64,000 nt of DNA from Mesorhizobium sp. M4B.F.Ca.ET.203.01.1.1 (lineage in GTDB: Bacteria > Pseudomonadota > Alphaproteobacteria > Rhizobiales > Rhizobiaceae). Location of the stretch: contig NZ_SRUO01000009.1 of the NCBI RefSeq assembly GCF_004791025.1, forward strand, positions 124,001 through 188,000, read 5' to 3'. Below the pieces are notes generated by a model. It had not been told where the DNA came from. It saw only the letters and a program-made list of their open reading frames with translations, and ran no database searches. Each line of letters starts with the position of its first letter. Position 1 is the stretch's first letter. Shown here one piece after another: positions 1 through 7,705 of this stretch. A program made the position numbers and the translations under genes.

Positions 1-325
1 CGATGCGGCCCTTGGTGTCTGTGACCAGCAGGCCTTGCGACATCGAATCGACGAAGGCTTTCGAAAGTTCGTCGCTGGTCGAACGCGGCGCGACCTGAAC
101 GAAGCCGATGGCAGTAGCAAACAGGAACCCGACGCCGATCATCGCCAGCACGCCGAGCATGCCGAGCAGGAAGGGATCGCCAAGGCGCTCGCGGAAAAGC
201 CCGAAAACGATCGCCGCGCCGGTCAGGACAACGATGAATATGATAAGCCGGGTCACGGCACCCGGACGCGTATTCTGGTCGACGATCGGTACCGGATAGA
301 AATCGCCGCGCGTTTCCTTGGCCAT
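1..325 (-). CDS. cckA: Cell-cycle hybrid histidine kinase CckA, N-terminal part (truncated by window edge)
   Basis: Only the first 108 codons are in the window; the gene continues past base 1. The protein begins MAKETRGDFYPVPIVDQNT, then has two hydrophobic segments at about residues 25-43 and 50-72, and then the start of a PAS-like region (SKAFVDSMSQGLLVTD). This N-terminus is characteristic of rhizobial CckA, the membrane-bound bifunctional kinase/phosphatase that feeds phosphate through ChpT to the cell-cycle regulator CtrA. The ATG at 323-325 is chosen because the family starts here and GGGGGC lies just upstream. The kinase and receiver domains cannot be checked. The neighbours, a divergent FliO-like gene and dksA, fit the usual context as I remember it. 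Confidence 0.85.
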   Translation of the reverse strand, partial: MAKETRGDFYPVPIVDQNTRPGAVTRLIIFIVVLTGAAIVFGLFRERLGDPFLLGMLGVLAMIGVGFLFATAIGFVQVAPRSTSDELSKAFVDSMSQGLLVTDTKGRI

Positions 326-543
326 GTGCCCCCTGCTCGTGATTCCGGTGCCCGACACCCCGCGGACGGCCGGTTGAATCACATTCTCCTGTAGCGGAAA
401 AGGCCCCGGTGGCAAATGTCAGATAAAAATGGCGCCAGGCCGTGGATTCGTGTTTCAAACTGTTCACGAAGCGTGATGCCAACTTGCGGCGGCCGGTCCG
501 CACGGTCTAGTGTCGCGTCACCTCAAAAAAGGGCGGTGCACCG

Positions 544-1266
544 ATGCTGCAGTGGCTGGATAGCGTGGCGGGTCCTGGTTATGTCGCCGCAATCCTGTGG
601 ACGTTTGCCGCGCTCGTCCTGCTCGTGGTCGTTCTCCTCATCATCAAGGTGGTGCGCAGCCTGACCTTCGGGACATTCGTCGCCGGCGGCCGCAACCGCA
701 AGACCAGGCTGGCCGTCATGGATGCAACCGCCGTCGACAGCCACCGCCGGCTGGTGCTGGTGCGCCGCGACGACATCGAACATCTCATCCTGATCGGCGG
801 GCCGACCGACGTCGTCGTCGAGCGCGATATCAGGCTGGCGGCGCCGCGCCGCCCGGCGCTGACCGGAGACGGCGGCCAGCAGCAGGCCCAGGCGCCGCGG
901 CCGCGCCCCGCCCAGCCGGCCCCCGTGCCTGTGAGGCAGGCGCCGCCCGCGCCGCAGCCGGTGAGCGCCACGCCGCCGCCCGCCCGCCCGCGCCAAGCCG
1001 CGCCGTCACCGGCGCCGAAGCCAGCCGCTCCGAGCTACCAGGCGAGCAACATCACGCCGCTGCCAGCCTATGGATCGGCGAACACCAATGCCGTCCGGCA
1101 TGCCCCACCGCCGGCGAAGCCAACCTCCATCGACGATACGCTGATTCAGGAGCTCGAGGTTTCGCTCGATGAATCGCATGCGAGCAAACCGGCAGCCAAG
1201 GCGCCGCCGTCGCTCGACGATGAAATGACGAAGCTGCTCGGCGAACTCGCCAGCCAGAAGCGCTAG
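544..1266 (+). CDS. FliO-like flagellar biosynthesis family membrane protein
   Basis: The 240-residue protein has one membrane segment at about residues 13-36, followed by a short basic cytoplasmic domain of the FliO family (TRLAVMDATAVDSHRRLVLV, then HLILIGGPTDVVVE). FliO helps assemble the FliP-FliQ-FliR export gate of the flagellar basal body. The family domain ends near residue 100. The remainder is a long Pro/Ala-rich, probably disordered linker and an acidic-amphipathic tail. No other flagellar gene is nearby; the gene is divergent from cckA with about 220 bases between. The family assignment rests on the membrane-segment/LILIGGP arrangement. A true flagellar role is inferred, and it could be a FliO-domain protein with another job. 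Confidence 0.7.
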   Translation: MLQWLDSVAGPGYVAAILWTFAALVLLVVVLLIIKVVRSLTFGTFVAGGRNRKTRLAVMDATAVDSHRRLVLVRRDDIEHLILIGGPTDVVVERDIRLAAPRRPALTGDGGQQQAQAPRPRPAQPAPVPVRQAPPAPQPVSATPPPARPRQAAPSPAPKPAAPSYQASNITPLPAYGSANTNAVRHAPPPAKPTSIDDTLIQELEVSLDESHASKPAAKAPPSLDDEMTKLLGELASQKR

Positions 1267-1430
1267 AAGCGCGTCGTTTCGCGAAGACGCAGAACGCGCC
1301 ATCTGCTTGTTTCGACACGATTCCGGACGGAAAGCCGTTTCACGCCTGTTCCTGGATTTGCCTGCCCCAGCAAGGCCGAAATCCGGCGACATCGCTTGCG
1401 CAACCGAGGATGCAACGCCACGCGGGCACA

Positions 1431-1456
1431 AAAATGGCCGGTCGCCCGGCCATTTT
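1431..1456 (-). terminator. Rho-independent terminator of dksA
   Basis: An inverted repeat (AAAATGGCCGG, short loop, CCGGCCATTTT) lies 30 bases past the dksA stop and ends in a T-run when read on the minus strand. A second small dyad (CTGGG...CCCAG) sits at about 1464-1480, between it and the gene. Confidence 0.8.
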
Positions 1457-1485
1457 CTAAACCCCTGGGTGATTATCCCAGCGCG

Positions 1486-1902
1486 TCAGTCGTCGCGATA
1501 GACCTTCTCCCGGCGCTCGTGGCGCTCCTGCGCCTCGATCGACAGTGTCGCGATCGGACGCGCATCGAGCCGCTTCAGAGCAATCGGCTCGCCAGTCTCC
1601 TCGCAATAGCCGTAAGTGCCTTCGTCGATGCGCTGGAGCGCGGAATCGATTTTCGAGATGAGCTTGCGCTGACGATCGCGGGCGCGGAGTTCAATGGCTC
1701 GGTCGGTTTCCGAGGAGGCGCGGTCGGCGAGGTCGGGATGGTTGGCGTTTTCTTGCTGCAGGACTTCGAGGGTTTCGCGCGCTTCGCGCAAAATGTCGTT
1801 CTTCCAGGCGACGAGCTTCATTCGAAAGTAAGATTTCTGCCGTTCGTTCATGAACGGCTCGTCTTCAGAGGGTACGTAATCGGCGGTAACGATGTCGTTC
1901 AT
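1486..1902 (-). CDS. dksA: RNA polymerase-binding transcription factor DksA (one-cysteine type)
   Basis: DksA enters the secondary channel of RNA polymerase and, with ppGpp, adjusts transcription during nutrient stress. The 138-residue protein has the coiled-coil tip D57-x2-D60-x-A62, aligning with E. coli D71, D74 and A76, then a long helix (ELRARDRQRKLISKID) and the degenerate C-terminal finger. Where E. coli has four zinc cysteines, this protein has C100, T103, S121 and A124, so only one is left and zinc binding is unlikely. The start at 1900-1902 (MNDIVTADYV) is preferred over a longer frame beginning at 2007, whose extra residues look non-homologous. It has its own terminator downstream and appears monocistronic. 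Confidence 0.93.
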   Translation of the reverse strand: MNDIVTADYVPSEDEPFMNERQKSYFRMKLVAWKNDILREARETLEVLQQENANHPDLADRASSETDRAIELRARDRQRKLISKIDSALQRIDEGTYGYCEETGEPIALKRLDARPIATLSIEAQERHERREKVYRDD

Positions 1903-2148
1903 TCGACTCACCCAACAACCCCAAATTTGGCGCCTATATATTCGCGCAGAGAAGCGTGCACAAGCGCAATCGGCGACCGTTTCACGCAAATGTAATATCG
2001 GACCCACAGCTGTCCATGATATCGTTATGCTTGCGAGCGGAAATCGAATTCATCCATGATTCGTTGTGGTTGAAGGCTATTGGCCATTGTGCGCCATGGC
2101 TTTCTCGTGGCTAATCCCATTGTGCCAACCAGGCATTTTGGGGGAGCG

Positions 2149-2652
2149 GTGAGCAAACTCTACCTGTTGAGACATGCCAAGGCCGGATGGGCGCTGCCCG
2201 GCGTTCGCGACTTCGACCGTCCGCTCGATGCCTCCGGCATCGCCGATGCCGAGGCGATCGGGGCAGCCATGCGCAGCCGCAACTACGTGCCCGACCTGAC
2301 CCTTTGCTCCAACGCAAAACGGGCCCGCCAGACCCTGGAGGGACTGGCCGGCCAGACCGATACCGGCCGGGTGCTGTTCTTCGACACCCTCTACAGCGAG
2401 GACGCCGCCGGCTATCTCGGCATCATCCGCGACAATGGCGGGGTGGGCTCGCTGCTGGTCATCGGCCACAATCCGATGACGGAGGATCTCGCCATGGCGG
2501 TCTCGGGCGACGGCGAGGAGGCCGCGCGTGGCATAATGAACCATGGTTTCCCGACATCTGGCCTCGCAGTCGTCCGCTTCCCCGGCAGTCTTGCCCATGC
2601 CGAGCAGGGCAGCGGCTATCTCGAGGCCTTTTTGACACCGGCCGACCTCTGA
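2149..2652 (+). CDS. sixA: SixA-type phosphohistidine phosphatase
   Basis: This is a small single-domain histidine phosphatase of 167 residues. The N-terminal RHA motif (R8-H9-A10) supplies the phospho-accepting histidine, and the second catalytic histidine is in VIGHNPM near residue 107. SixA proteins remove phosphate from phosphohistidine in Hpt domains or, in enteric bacteria, from the nitrogen phosphotransferase system; the target here is unknown. I place the start at the GTG at 2149, directly before SKLYLLRHAKAGW and after a GGGGGAG ribosome-binding site. A longer ATG-started frame from 2080 would add 23 residues not seen in the family. It lies just upstream of the YcjX/YcjF pair and may share its transcript. 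Confidence 0.85.
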   Translation: MSKLYLLRHAKAGWALPGVRDFDRPLDASGIADAEAIGAAMRSRNYVPDLTLCSNAKRARQTLEGLAGQTDTGRVLFFDTLYSEDAAGYLGIIRDNGGVGSLLVIGHNPMTEDLAMAVSGDGEEAARGIMNHGFPTSGLAVVRFPGSLAHAEQGSGYLEAFLTPADL

Positions 2653-2731
2653 GACCCAAATTGGCAGCGCCATTCCAAACCGCAGCCTGAGTGCCTATAT
2701 CGGGAACCGACGGGCCCTCAGAGAGCATGTT

Positions 2732-4204
2732 TTGGCATCATCGCTGACCACTTTCACCGACGAGGCGAAGATCGCTCTCGACACGCTTTCAGGGCGCGCC
2801 GCCGGGCTCTTTGCGCCGTCGCTCAGGTTGGGCGTCACCGGCCTTTCCCGCGCCGGCAAGACGGTGTTCATCTCCGCGCTTGTCCACAACCTGATCCATG
2901 GCGGCCGCCTGCCGCTGTTCGAGGCGCAGAAATCGGGGCGCATCGCACGCGCCTTCCTCGAGGAGCAGCCCGACGACGCCGTTCCCCGCTTCCAGTACGA
3001 GGATCATGTCGCGGCGCTGGTCAACGACCGTGTCTGGCCGGACTCGACGCGCGCCATCTCCGAGCTGCGGCTGACCATCGAATACGAATCAGCTTCCGGC
3101 TGGAACCGTATGTTTTCGGCTGGAAAATTGTCGCTCGACATCGTCGACTACCCGGGCGAATGGCTGCTCGACCTGCCGCTGCTCGGCAAATCCTTCGCCG
3201 ATTTCTCGCGCGAGGCGATGGAGATGGCGGCGCTGCCGGTGCGCACCGATCTTTCCGAAGGCTGGCGAACGCTCGCTGCCACGATCGATCCCAACGCCGA
3301 TGCCGACGAGATGACGGCGCGCCGGCTTGCCGAGGCCTTTTCGGCCTATCTCAAGGCGTGCAAGCTCGACGAGCGCGCGCTGTCGACCTTGCCGCCCGGC
3401 CGTTTCCTGATGCCCGGCGACCTCGACGGCTCGCCCGCGCTGACCTTCGCGCCGTTGCCGGCACTGGCCGAGCGGCGGCCCCGCCCCGGTTCGCTGCAGG
3501 CGATGATGGAGCGGCGCTACGAGGCCTACAAGACGCATGTGGTGAAACCGTTCTTCCGCGAGCACATAACGCGGCTCGACCGCCAGATCGTGCTGATCGA
3601 CGCCATGCAGGCGCTGAACGCGGGCCCGGCCGCGATGGCCGACCTGGAGCGTGCCGTCACCGAAATCCTCGCCTGTTTCCGCCCCGGTCGCGGCAATTTC
3701 CTCACCGACCTGTTTTCACGGCGCATCGACCGCATCCTGGTGGCGGCGACCAAGGCCGATCACCTGCATCATGAAAGCCATGACCGGTTGCAGGCGATCG
3801 TGCGCCGGCTTGCCGACCGCGCGGTGGCACGGGCGAACTTCACCGGAGCCGATGTCGACGTGGTCGCCCTGGCGGCCGTGCGCGCCACCCGCGAAGGCAC
3901 GGTCAAGCAGGGCCGCGAAACCCTGCCCGTTATCATCGGCACGCCGCTGAAGGGCGAGCGGATCAATGGCGATACGTTCGACGGCAAGACCGAAACAGCC
4001 ATATTTCCCGGCGACTTGCCTGACAAAGTTGACACGGTTTTCGATCCCTCCGTAACGTCGCCGGATGGCGGCGACCCGGCGATCCGCTTCGTGCGGTTCC
4101 GCCCGCCAAAGCTCGAACGCACGGCCGAAGGTGTTACGCTGTCGCTGCCGCATATCCGGCTCGACCGGGCGCTGCAGTTCCTGATTGGAGACCACCTGGC
4201 ATGA
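2732..4204 (+). CDS. ycjX: YcjX-family P-loop GTPase-like protein (DUF463)
   Basis: The 490-residue protein has a Walker A motif GLSRAGKT at residues 37-44 and a Walker B-like stretch (LDIVDYPGEWLLDLP) at about 133-148, which define the YcjX/DUF463 family of predicted nucleotide-binding proteins. In E. coli ycjX and ycjF sit together in the phage-shock regulon, so a role in envelope stress is known by association only. The start is a TTG at 2732 with GAGAG upstream; no in-frame ATG gives a better match. Its last four bases overlap the ATG of the YcjF-like gene (ATGA), which indicates translational coupling. Confidence 0.9.
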   Translation: MASSLTTFTDEAKIALDTLSGRAAGLFAPSLRLGVTGLSRAGKTVFISALVHNLIHGGRLPLFEAQKSGRIARAFLEEQPDDAVPRFQYEDHVAALVNDRVWPDSTRAISELRLTIEYESASGWNRMFSAGKLSLDIVDYPGEWLLDLPLLGKSFADFSREAMEMAALPVRTDLSEGWRTLAATIDPNADADEMTARRLAEAFSAYLKACKLDERALSTLPPGRFLMPGDLDGSPALTFAPLPALAERRPRPGSLQAMMERRYEAYKTHVVKPFFREHITRLDRQIVLIDAMQALNAGPAAMADLERAVTEILACFRPGRGNFLTDLFSRRIDRILVAATKADHLHHESHDRLQAIVRRLADRAVARANFTGADVDVVALAAVRATREGTVKQGRETLPVIIGTPLKGERINGDTFDGKTETAIFPGDLPDKVDTVFDPSVTSPDGGDPAIRFVRFRPPKLERTAEGVTLSLPHIRLDRALQFLIGDHLA

Positions 4205-5286
4205 GCGCGCCCCGCAAACCCGCTGCATTCCGCATCGAGCCGGAGCCGAGCCGGGAGACGCCGAAGCCGCGGCCCGTCGAGGCTGAGCCGGCGCGCCGGC
4301 CACGCGCGGCAAAGGCCGACGTGGCAGTCGTCATTCCATCCGAGATCGACGTCTTCGACGAGCCCGACATCGTTGCCGCCGAGCCGCCGCCGGCCACCGC
4401 GCCGCGCAAGCGTTCCCTGCTCGCCCGCCTGTTCTTCGGCGCCGTGGGCGTGCTGGTTTCGCTGGCGGTCGGCCTTTGGACGGACCAGCTCATCCGCGAC
4501 CTGTTCGAACGCGCCGAATGGCTGGGCTGGCTGGCCGCCGGCATGGCGGCGATCGCGGTGCTGGCGCTGGTAGTCATCCTGGTGCGCGAATTCCTGGCGA
4601 TTGCCCGCCTGGCCGAGGTCGAAAAACTGCAGCGGCGGGCGCTTGACGCGGTCGCCCGCGACGACCCGAAGGCGGCGCGGTCCGTCGTCGACGAGCTTTC
4701 AGCCTTCGTCGCCGCCAAGCCGGAGACCGCGGCCGGCAGGCGCGCGCTCGCCAAACTGCGCGGCGAGATCATCGACGGCGGCAATCTGGTGCGGCTCGCC
4801 GAGACCGAGATCCTCGGCCCGCTCGATGTCCGCGCCAGGGCGATGATCCTCGAAGCGGCAAAGCGCGTTTCGCTGGTGACCGCGGTCAGCCCGCGCGCCC
4901 TCGTCGATGTCGCCTACGTCGTGTTCGAGGCCGGGCGACTCATCCGCCGCCTGTCGGAGCTCTATGGCGGCCGGCCGGGCACGCTTGGCTTCTTCCGGCT
5001 GGCGCGCAACGTCCTTGCGCACCTGGCGGTGACCGGCTCGATCGCCGTCGGCGACAGTTTCGTGCAGCAGATCGTCGGCCACGGGCTTGCCGCGAGGCTT
5101 TCGGCGAAACTTGGCGAGGGGGTCGTCAACGGCATGATGACGGCACGAATCGGCATAGCGGCGATGGAAACGGCGCGGCCCCTGCCCTTCATCGCCGCGA
5201 GGCGGCCTGGACTGAGCGATTTCCTCTCCGCGCTGACATCGTTCGCGGCCAGGAAAGATGGCGAAACTTCGGCCCCCGGCAAGTAA
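4201..5286 (+). CDS. ycjF: YcjF-family inner membrane protein (TIGR01620/DUF697)
   Basis: This 361-residue protein has a charged, proline-rich cytoplasmic N-terminus (residues 1-70), two membrane segments at about 74-94 and 108-128, and a C-terminal DUF697 region with further hydrophobic helices (VSPRALVDVAYVVFEAGRLI, FFRLARNVLAHLAVTGSIAVGD). That layout matches YcjF. The gene overlaps the YcjX stop by four bases, so the two are probably made in fixed ratio and act together. The molecular function is not established; membrane stress protection is inferred from the enteric homologues. Confidence 0.88.
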   Translation: MSAPRKPAAFRIEPEPSRETPKPRPVEAEPARRPRAAKADVAVVIPSEIDVFDEPDIVAAEPPPATAPRKRSLLARLFFGAVGVLVSLAVGLWTDQLIRDLFERAEWLGWLAAGMAAIAVLALVVILVREFLAIARLAEVEKLQRRALDAVARDDPKAARSVVDELSAFVAAKPETAAGRRALAKLRGEIIDGGNLVRLAETEILGPLDVRARAMILEAAKRVSLVTAVSPRALVDVAYVVFEAGRLIRRLSELYGGRPGTLGFFRLARNVLAHLAVTGSIAVGDSFVQQIVGHGLAARLSAKLGEGVVNGMMTARIGIAAMETARPLPFIAARRPGLSDFLSALTSFAARKDGETSAPGK

Positions 5287-5375
5287 TCGGCGCCGCCAAG
5301 TGACGAAGCATTAACCAATCTTGTTCATGGTCTGACACGTCTAGCAAACAGCGTTCTTGCTGCCGGGTGTCGTCT

Positions 5376-5927
5376 ATGAAAAGAGTAAATCTGTACAGCG
5401 TCCTGCCTCTTGCGGTCGCGGTTGTGGCACCTTTGGCCCTTGCCGGAAAAGCGCTTGGAGCCGAACCCGACAAGCAGTTCTTCCGGTCGGTCGAGGGCAA
5501 GTGGGTCGGCCCGGGCGAAATCGTTGCCGGCAAGTACAAGGGCACGAAATTCACCTGCAATTTCAATGGCACGACGCCCGACGGCAAGACCGGCATGACG
5601 CTCGACGGCGATTGCCGCGTCGGCGTGTTCACGCAGAAGATGTCCGCCACCGTCGAACGCAAGGGTCGCGACTACAAGGGCAACTTCATGGGTGGATCGT
5701 CCGGCAACGGGCTCGATATCATCGGCGGCAATGTCGTCGACGCCCAGAAGGTCGTCTTCACCATCAACCGCAATCAATTGAACGGCGTCATGCAGGCGCG
5801 CATCCCCGACGACAATTCGATGACGGTGACGGTCGCCGTGCGCGTCAACAAACAGCTGGTGCCAGTGATCGGCATGAGCCTGAAGCGGGTAGACACCGTC
5901 GAAGTCGGCTCGATCGCGCCGAACTGA
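5376..5927 (+). CDS. Secreted conserved protein of unknown function
   Basis: I do not recognise a named family. The 183-residue product starts with a clear signal peptide (MKRVNLYSVLPLAVAVVAPL, probable cleavage after ALG-A near residue 28). The mature part is rich in Gly, Lys and Val and looks like a small beta-rich fold with two cysteines that could form a disulfide (FTCNFNG and GDCRVG). ATG 5376 is preferred; a GTG nine bases upstream is in frame. It is monocistronic, bounded downstream by a bidirectional terminator. A periplasmic location is the only firm inference. Confidence 0.75.
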   Translation: MKRVNLYSVLPLAVAVVAPLALAGKALGAEPDKQFFRSVEGKWVGPGEIVAGKYKGTKFTCNFNGTTPDGKTGMTLDGDCRVGVFTQKMSATVERKGRDYKGNFMGGSSGNGLDIIGGNVVDAQKVVFTINRNQLNGVMQARIPDDNSMTVTVAVRVNKQLVPVIGMSLKRVDTVEVGSIAPN

Positions 5928-5950
5928 GATCCACAACCTGCAACAAAAAA

Positions 5951-5975
5951 AGGCGGCGGCCTCAAGCCACCGCCT
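5951..5975. terminator. Bidirectional terminator between convergent genes
   Basis: The stem GGCGGCGGC / GCCACCGCC (one mismatch) has loop CTCAA. An A-run at 5945-5950 gives a U-tail for minus-strand transcripts and CTTGTT follows on the plus strand. It separates the secreted protein at 5376 from the small lipoprotein gene. Confidence 0.75.
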
Positions 5976-5992
5976 TGTTCATTTTCGGACGC

Positions 5993-6259
5993 TCAGCCCT
6001 TGATGGCGGCCGTCACTTCGTCATAGGCCTTGCAGGCCTCGGCCAAAGTCGAGGCGTCCTTGTACTTGTCCGTGACAGCCTGGACCTTGGCCGACAGGTC
6101 GGCTGCCTTGGACGGATCCTTGGTGATCGCTTCCTGCAGCGCGGCAGTCATGTCCTGCGCCTTCTTGGTCGCCATTTCGGCGGTGCACTCAGGCGCCTTC
6201 GAACAGGCCGAACCGGCAAGCGCCGCAACACCCACGGCGACGAGCAAAAACTTCTTCAT
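5993..6259 (-). CDS. Small putative lipoprotein
   Basis: The 88-residue product has a signal sequence MKKFLLVAVGVAALAGSAC with a lipobox (AGSAC) at residues 15-19, so the mature protein would start at a lipidated cysteine. The rest is an acidic/lysine-rich helical domain with two further cysteines (APECTAEM and LAEACKAYDE) that could pair. The start at 6257-6259 is preferred over an ATG nine bases upstream because the GAGGAG site is correctly spaced for it. It resembles small rhizobial lipoproteins of unknown function. No partner gene is evident. Confidence 0.75.
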   Translation of the reverse strand: MKKFLLVAVGVAALAGSACSKAPECTAEMATKKAQDMTAALQEAITKDPSKAADLSAKVQAVTDKYKDASTLAEACKAYDEVTAAIKG

Positions 6260-6436
6260 GTCAGTCATCTCCTCAAAAAAGGCAGCGGTGGTCGCTCCTT
6301 CCCAATGGCCGAAGCCGAGCGTCCCTTAGCCGTCGATTGTGGCAACACGCAACGCGTGCATCACGTAAACTTGTGTAACGCGGCTGCAACATCGCGGCGG
6401 CCCGGAGCCTGGCCGCCGCGATGGTCGACGCAGGGT

Positions 6437-7645
6437 TCAGCTGCGAGGCTGTAGCAGCGCCAGCAGAGCCGTCGATGCGGCAAGGATGGCAGTAAGCGTC
6501 AGGGGCGCCGTAGCGCCGTAATTGTCCACGACATAGCCACCGACAACCGCGCCAATGGTGATGGCGACCTGGAAAGAGACGACCATCAGGCTGCCCGCCG
6601 CTTCCAGCGCGTCAGGTGCCGCACGCGACAGATTAGTCGGCAGCACCACCGGCCCCATGCCGAACGCCAAGCCCCAAAGCGTAACGAAGCCGAAGGCAGC
6701 GCCGATGTGCACACCCCAAAGCACCAATGCTAGCGCCGCAAACGCCATCAACGCAGCGGTGATCACGAGCGCCGTGCGGATATTGGCATCGGCCAAGCGG
6801 CCGCCGGCAATGTTTCCGACCACTGCGGCGATGCCAAATCCAAGCAGCGCGAGCGCTATCGGCCCGGTCGCAAGCAGCGTCACGTGTTCGAGGAAGGGGC
6901 GCACATAGACTGAGCCGGCGAAATGCCCGGTCATGAGCAAGACAATGGCAAGCATGCCGAGTTGAATGCCACGCCGCCGTGTCAGCCGAAATACGTCGGC
7001 AAGGCTATTGCTTGCACTTGCAGGCAAGGTCGGCAGGCTGAGAAACTGCAGCAGCATGGCAACCAGCGCCAGCCCCGCTGTCATCGCCATGGCGCTGCGC
7101 CATCCCAGCCAGTCGCTGATCAGCGCTCCCATCGAGGGTGCGGCAATGGTGGCGAGCGAGACGCCAAGAGTGACGATGGCCATGCCTCGACCTGTCGCGT
7201 TGGCGCCAACCAGCCTTGCCACGACGGCAACCGAAAGCGCCCAGAACGCGCTGAGCGCGATGCCGAGCCCGGCTCTGCCAAGCAACAGCAGCCAGAAATT
7301 GGGCGCCAGCGCCGCAAGAATATTGGAAGCGACCGCCAGGGCCATGAGGCCAATCAGCACCGTCTTGCGGTTCAATCGGCCGATGAGAACATTGCTCAGC
7401 ATGGCCGTCACGGCGCCGACCGAAGCGGTGGCGGTGACGACCTGTCCGGCCGTTCCCTCGCTGATGCCGAGATCGCGCGCCATCGGCGTCAATAGACCGG
7501 CCGGCAGGAATTCGGCGGACACCAGGGCAAAGCTGGTGGCCGCCAGTGAAATGACCGCGAACCAGGTGGCTGCGCCCCACGCGGTTGGCGCATCGGCATC
7601 AAGGCCGATCGCTGCGTCTTCAAGCTGTAATGTTGTGTCAGTCAC
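6437..7645 (-). CDS. MFS efflux transporter (DHA1 family, NepI/AraJ-like)
   Basis: The 402-residue protein has about twelve hydrophobic segments and major-facilitator motifs: GRLNRKTVLIGL after the second segment, and LGRAGLGIALSAFWAL in the fourth. The closest named types I recognise are NepI (purine ribonucleoside export) and AraJ-like sugar or drug exporters; the substrate cannot be read from sequence. Translation starts at GTG 7645. Its GGAG ribosome-binding site lies inside the right arm of a perfect inverted repeat (7652-7670). It sits 60 bases downstream of an AraC-type regulator on the same strand, which probably controls it. Confidence 0.87.
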   Translation of the reverse strand: MTDTTLQLEDAAIGLDADAPTAWGAATWFAVISLAATSFALVSAEFLPAGLLTPMARDLGISEGTAGQVVTATASVGAVTAMLSNVLIGRLNRKTVLIGLMALAVASNILAALAPNFWLLLLGRAGLGIALSAFWALSVAVVARLVGANATGRGMAIVTLGVSLATIAAPSMGALISDWLGWRSAMAMTAGLALVAMLLQFLSLPTLPASASNSLADVFRLTRRRGIQLGMLAIVLLMTGHFAGSVYVRPFLEHVTLLATGPIALALLGFGIAAVVGNIAGGRLADANIRTALVITAALMAFAALALVLWGVHIGAAFGFVTLWGLAFGMGPVVLPTNLSRAAPDALEAAGSLMVVSFQVAITIGAVVGGYVVDNYGATAPLTLTAILAASTALLALLQPRS

Positions 7646-7651
7646 GGAAGA

Positions 7652-7670
7652 ATCTCCAAAAATTGGAGAT
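7652..7670 (-). promoter_or_regulatory. Perfect inverted repeat over the ribosome-binding site of the MFS gene
   Basis: The arms ATCTCCAA and TTGGAGAT are separated by AAA. Read on the minus strand, the second arm carries the GGAG Shine-Dalgarno sequence eight bases before the GTG start, so a hairpin in the mRNA would hide it. At DNA level it could instead be an operator. Which of the two applies cannot be decided from sequence. Confidence 0.55.
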
Positions 7671-7705
7671 CTTAGATAGGCAAGTCCGCCCGGATGATAT
7701 GTACC

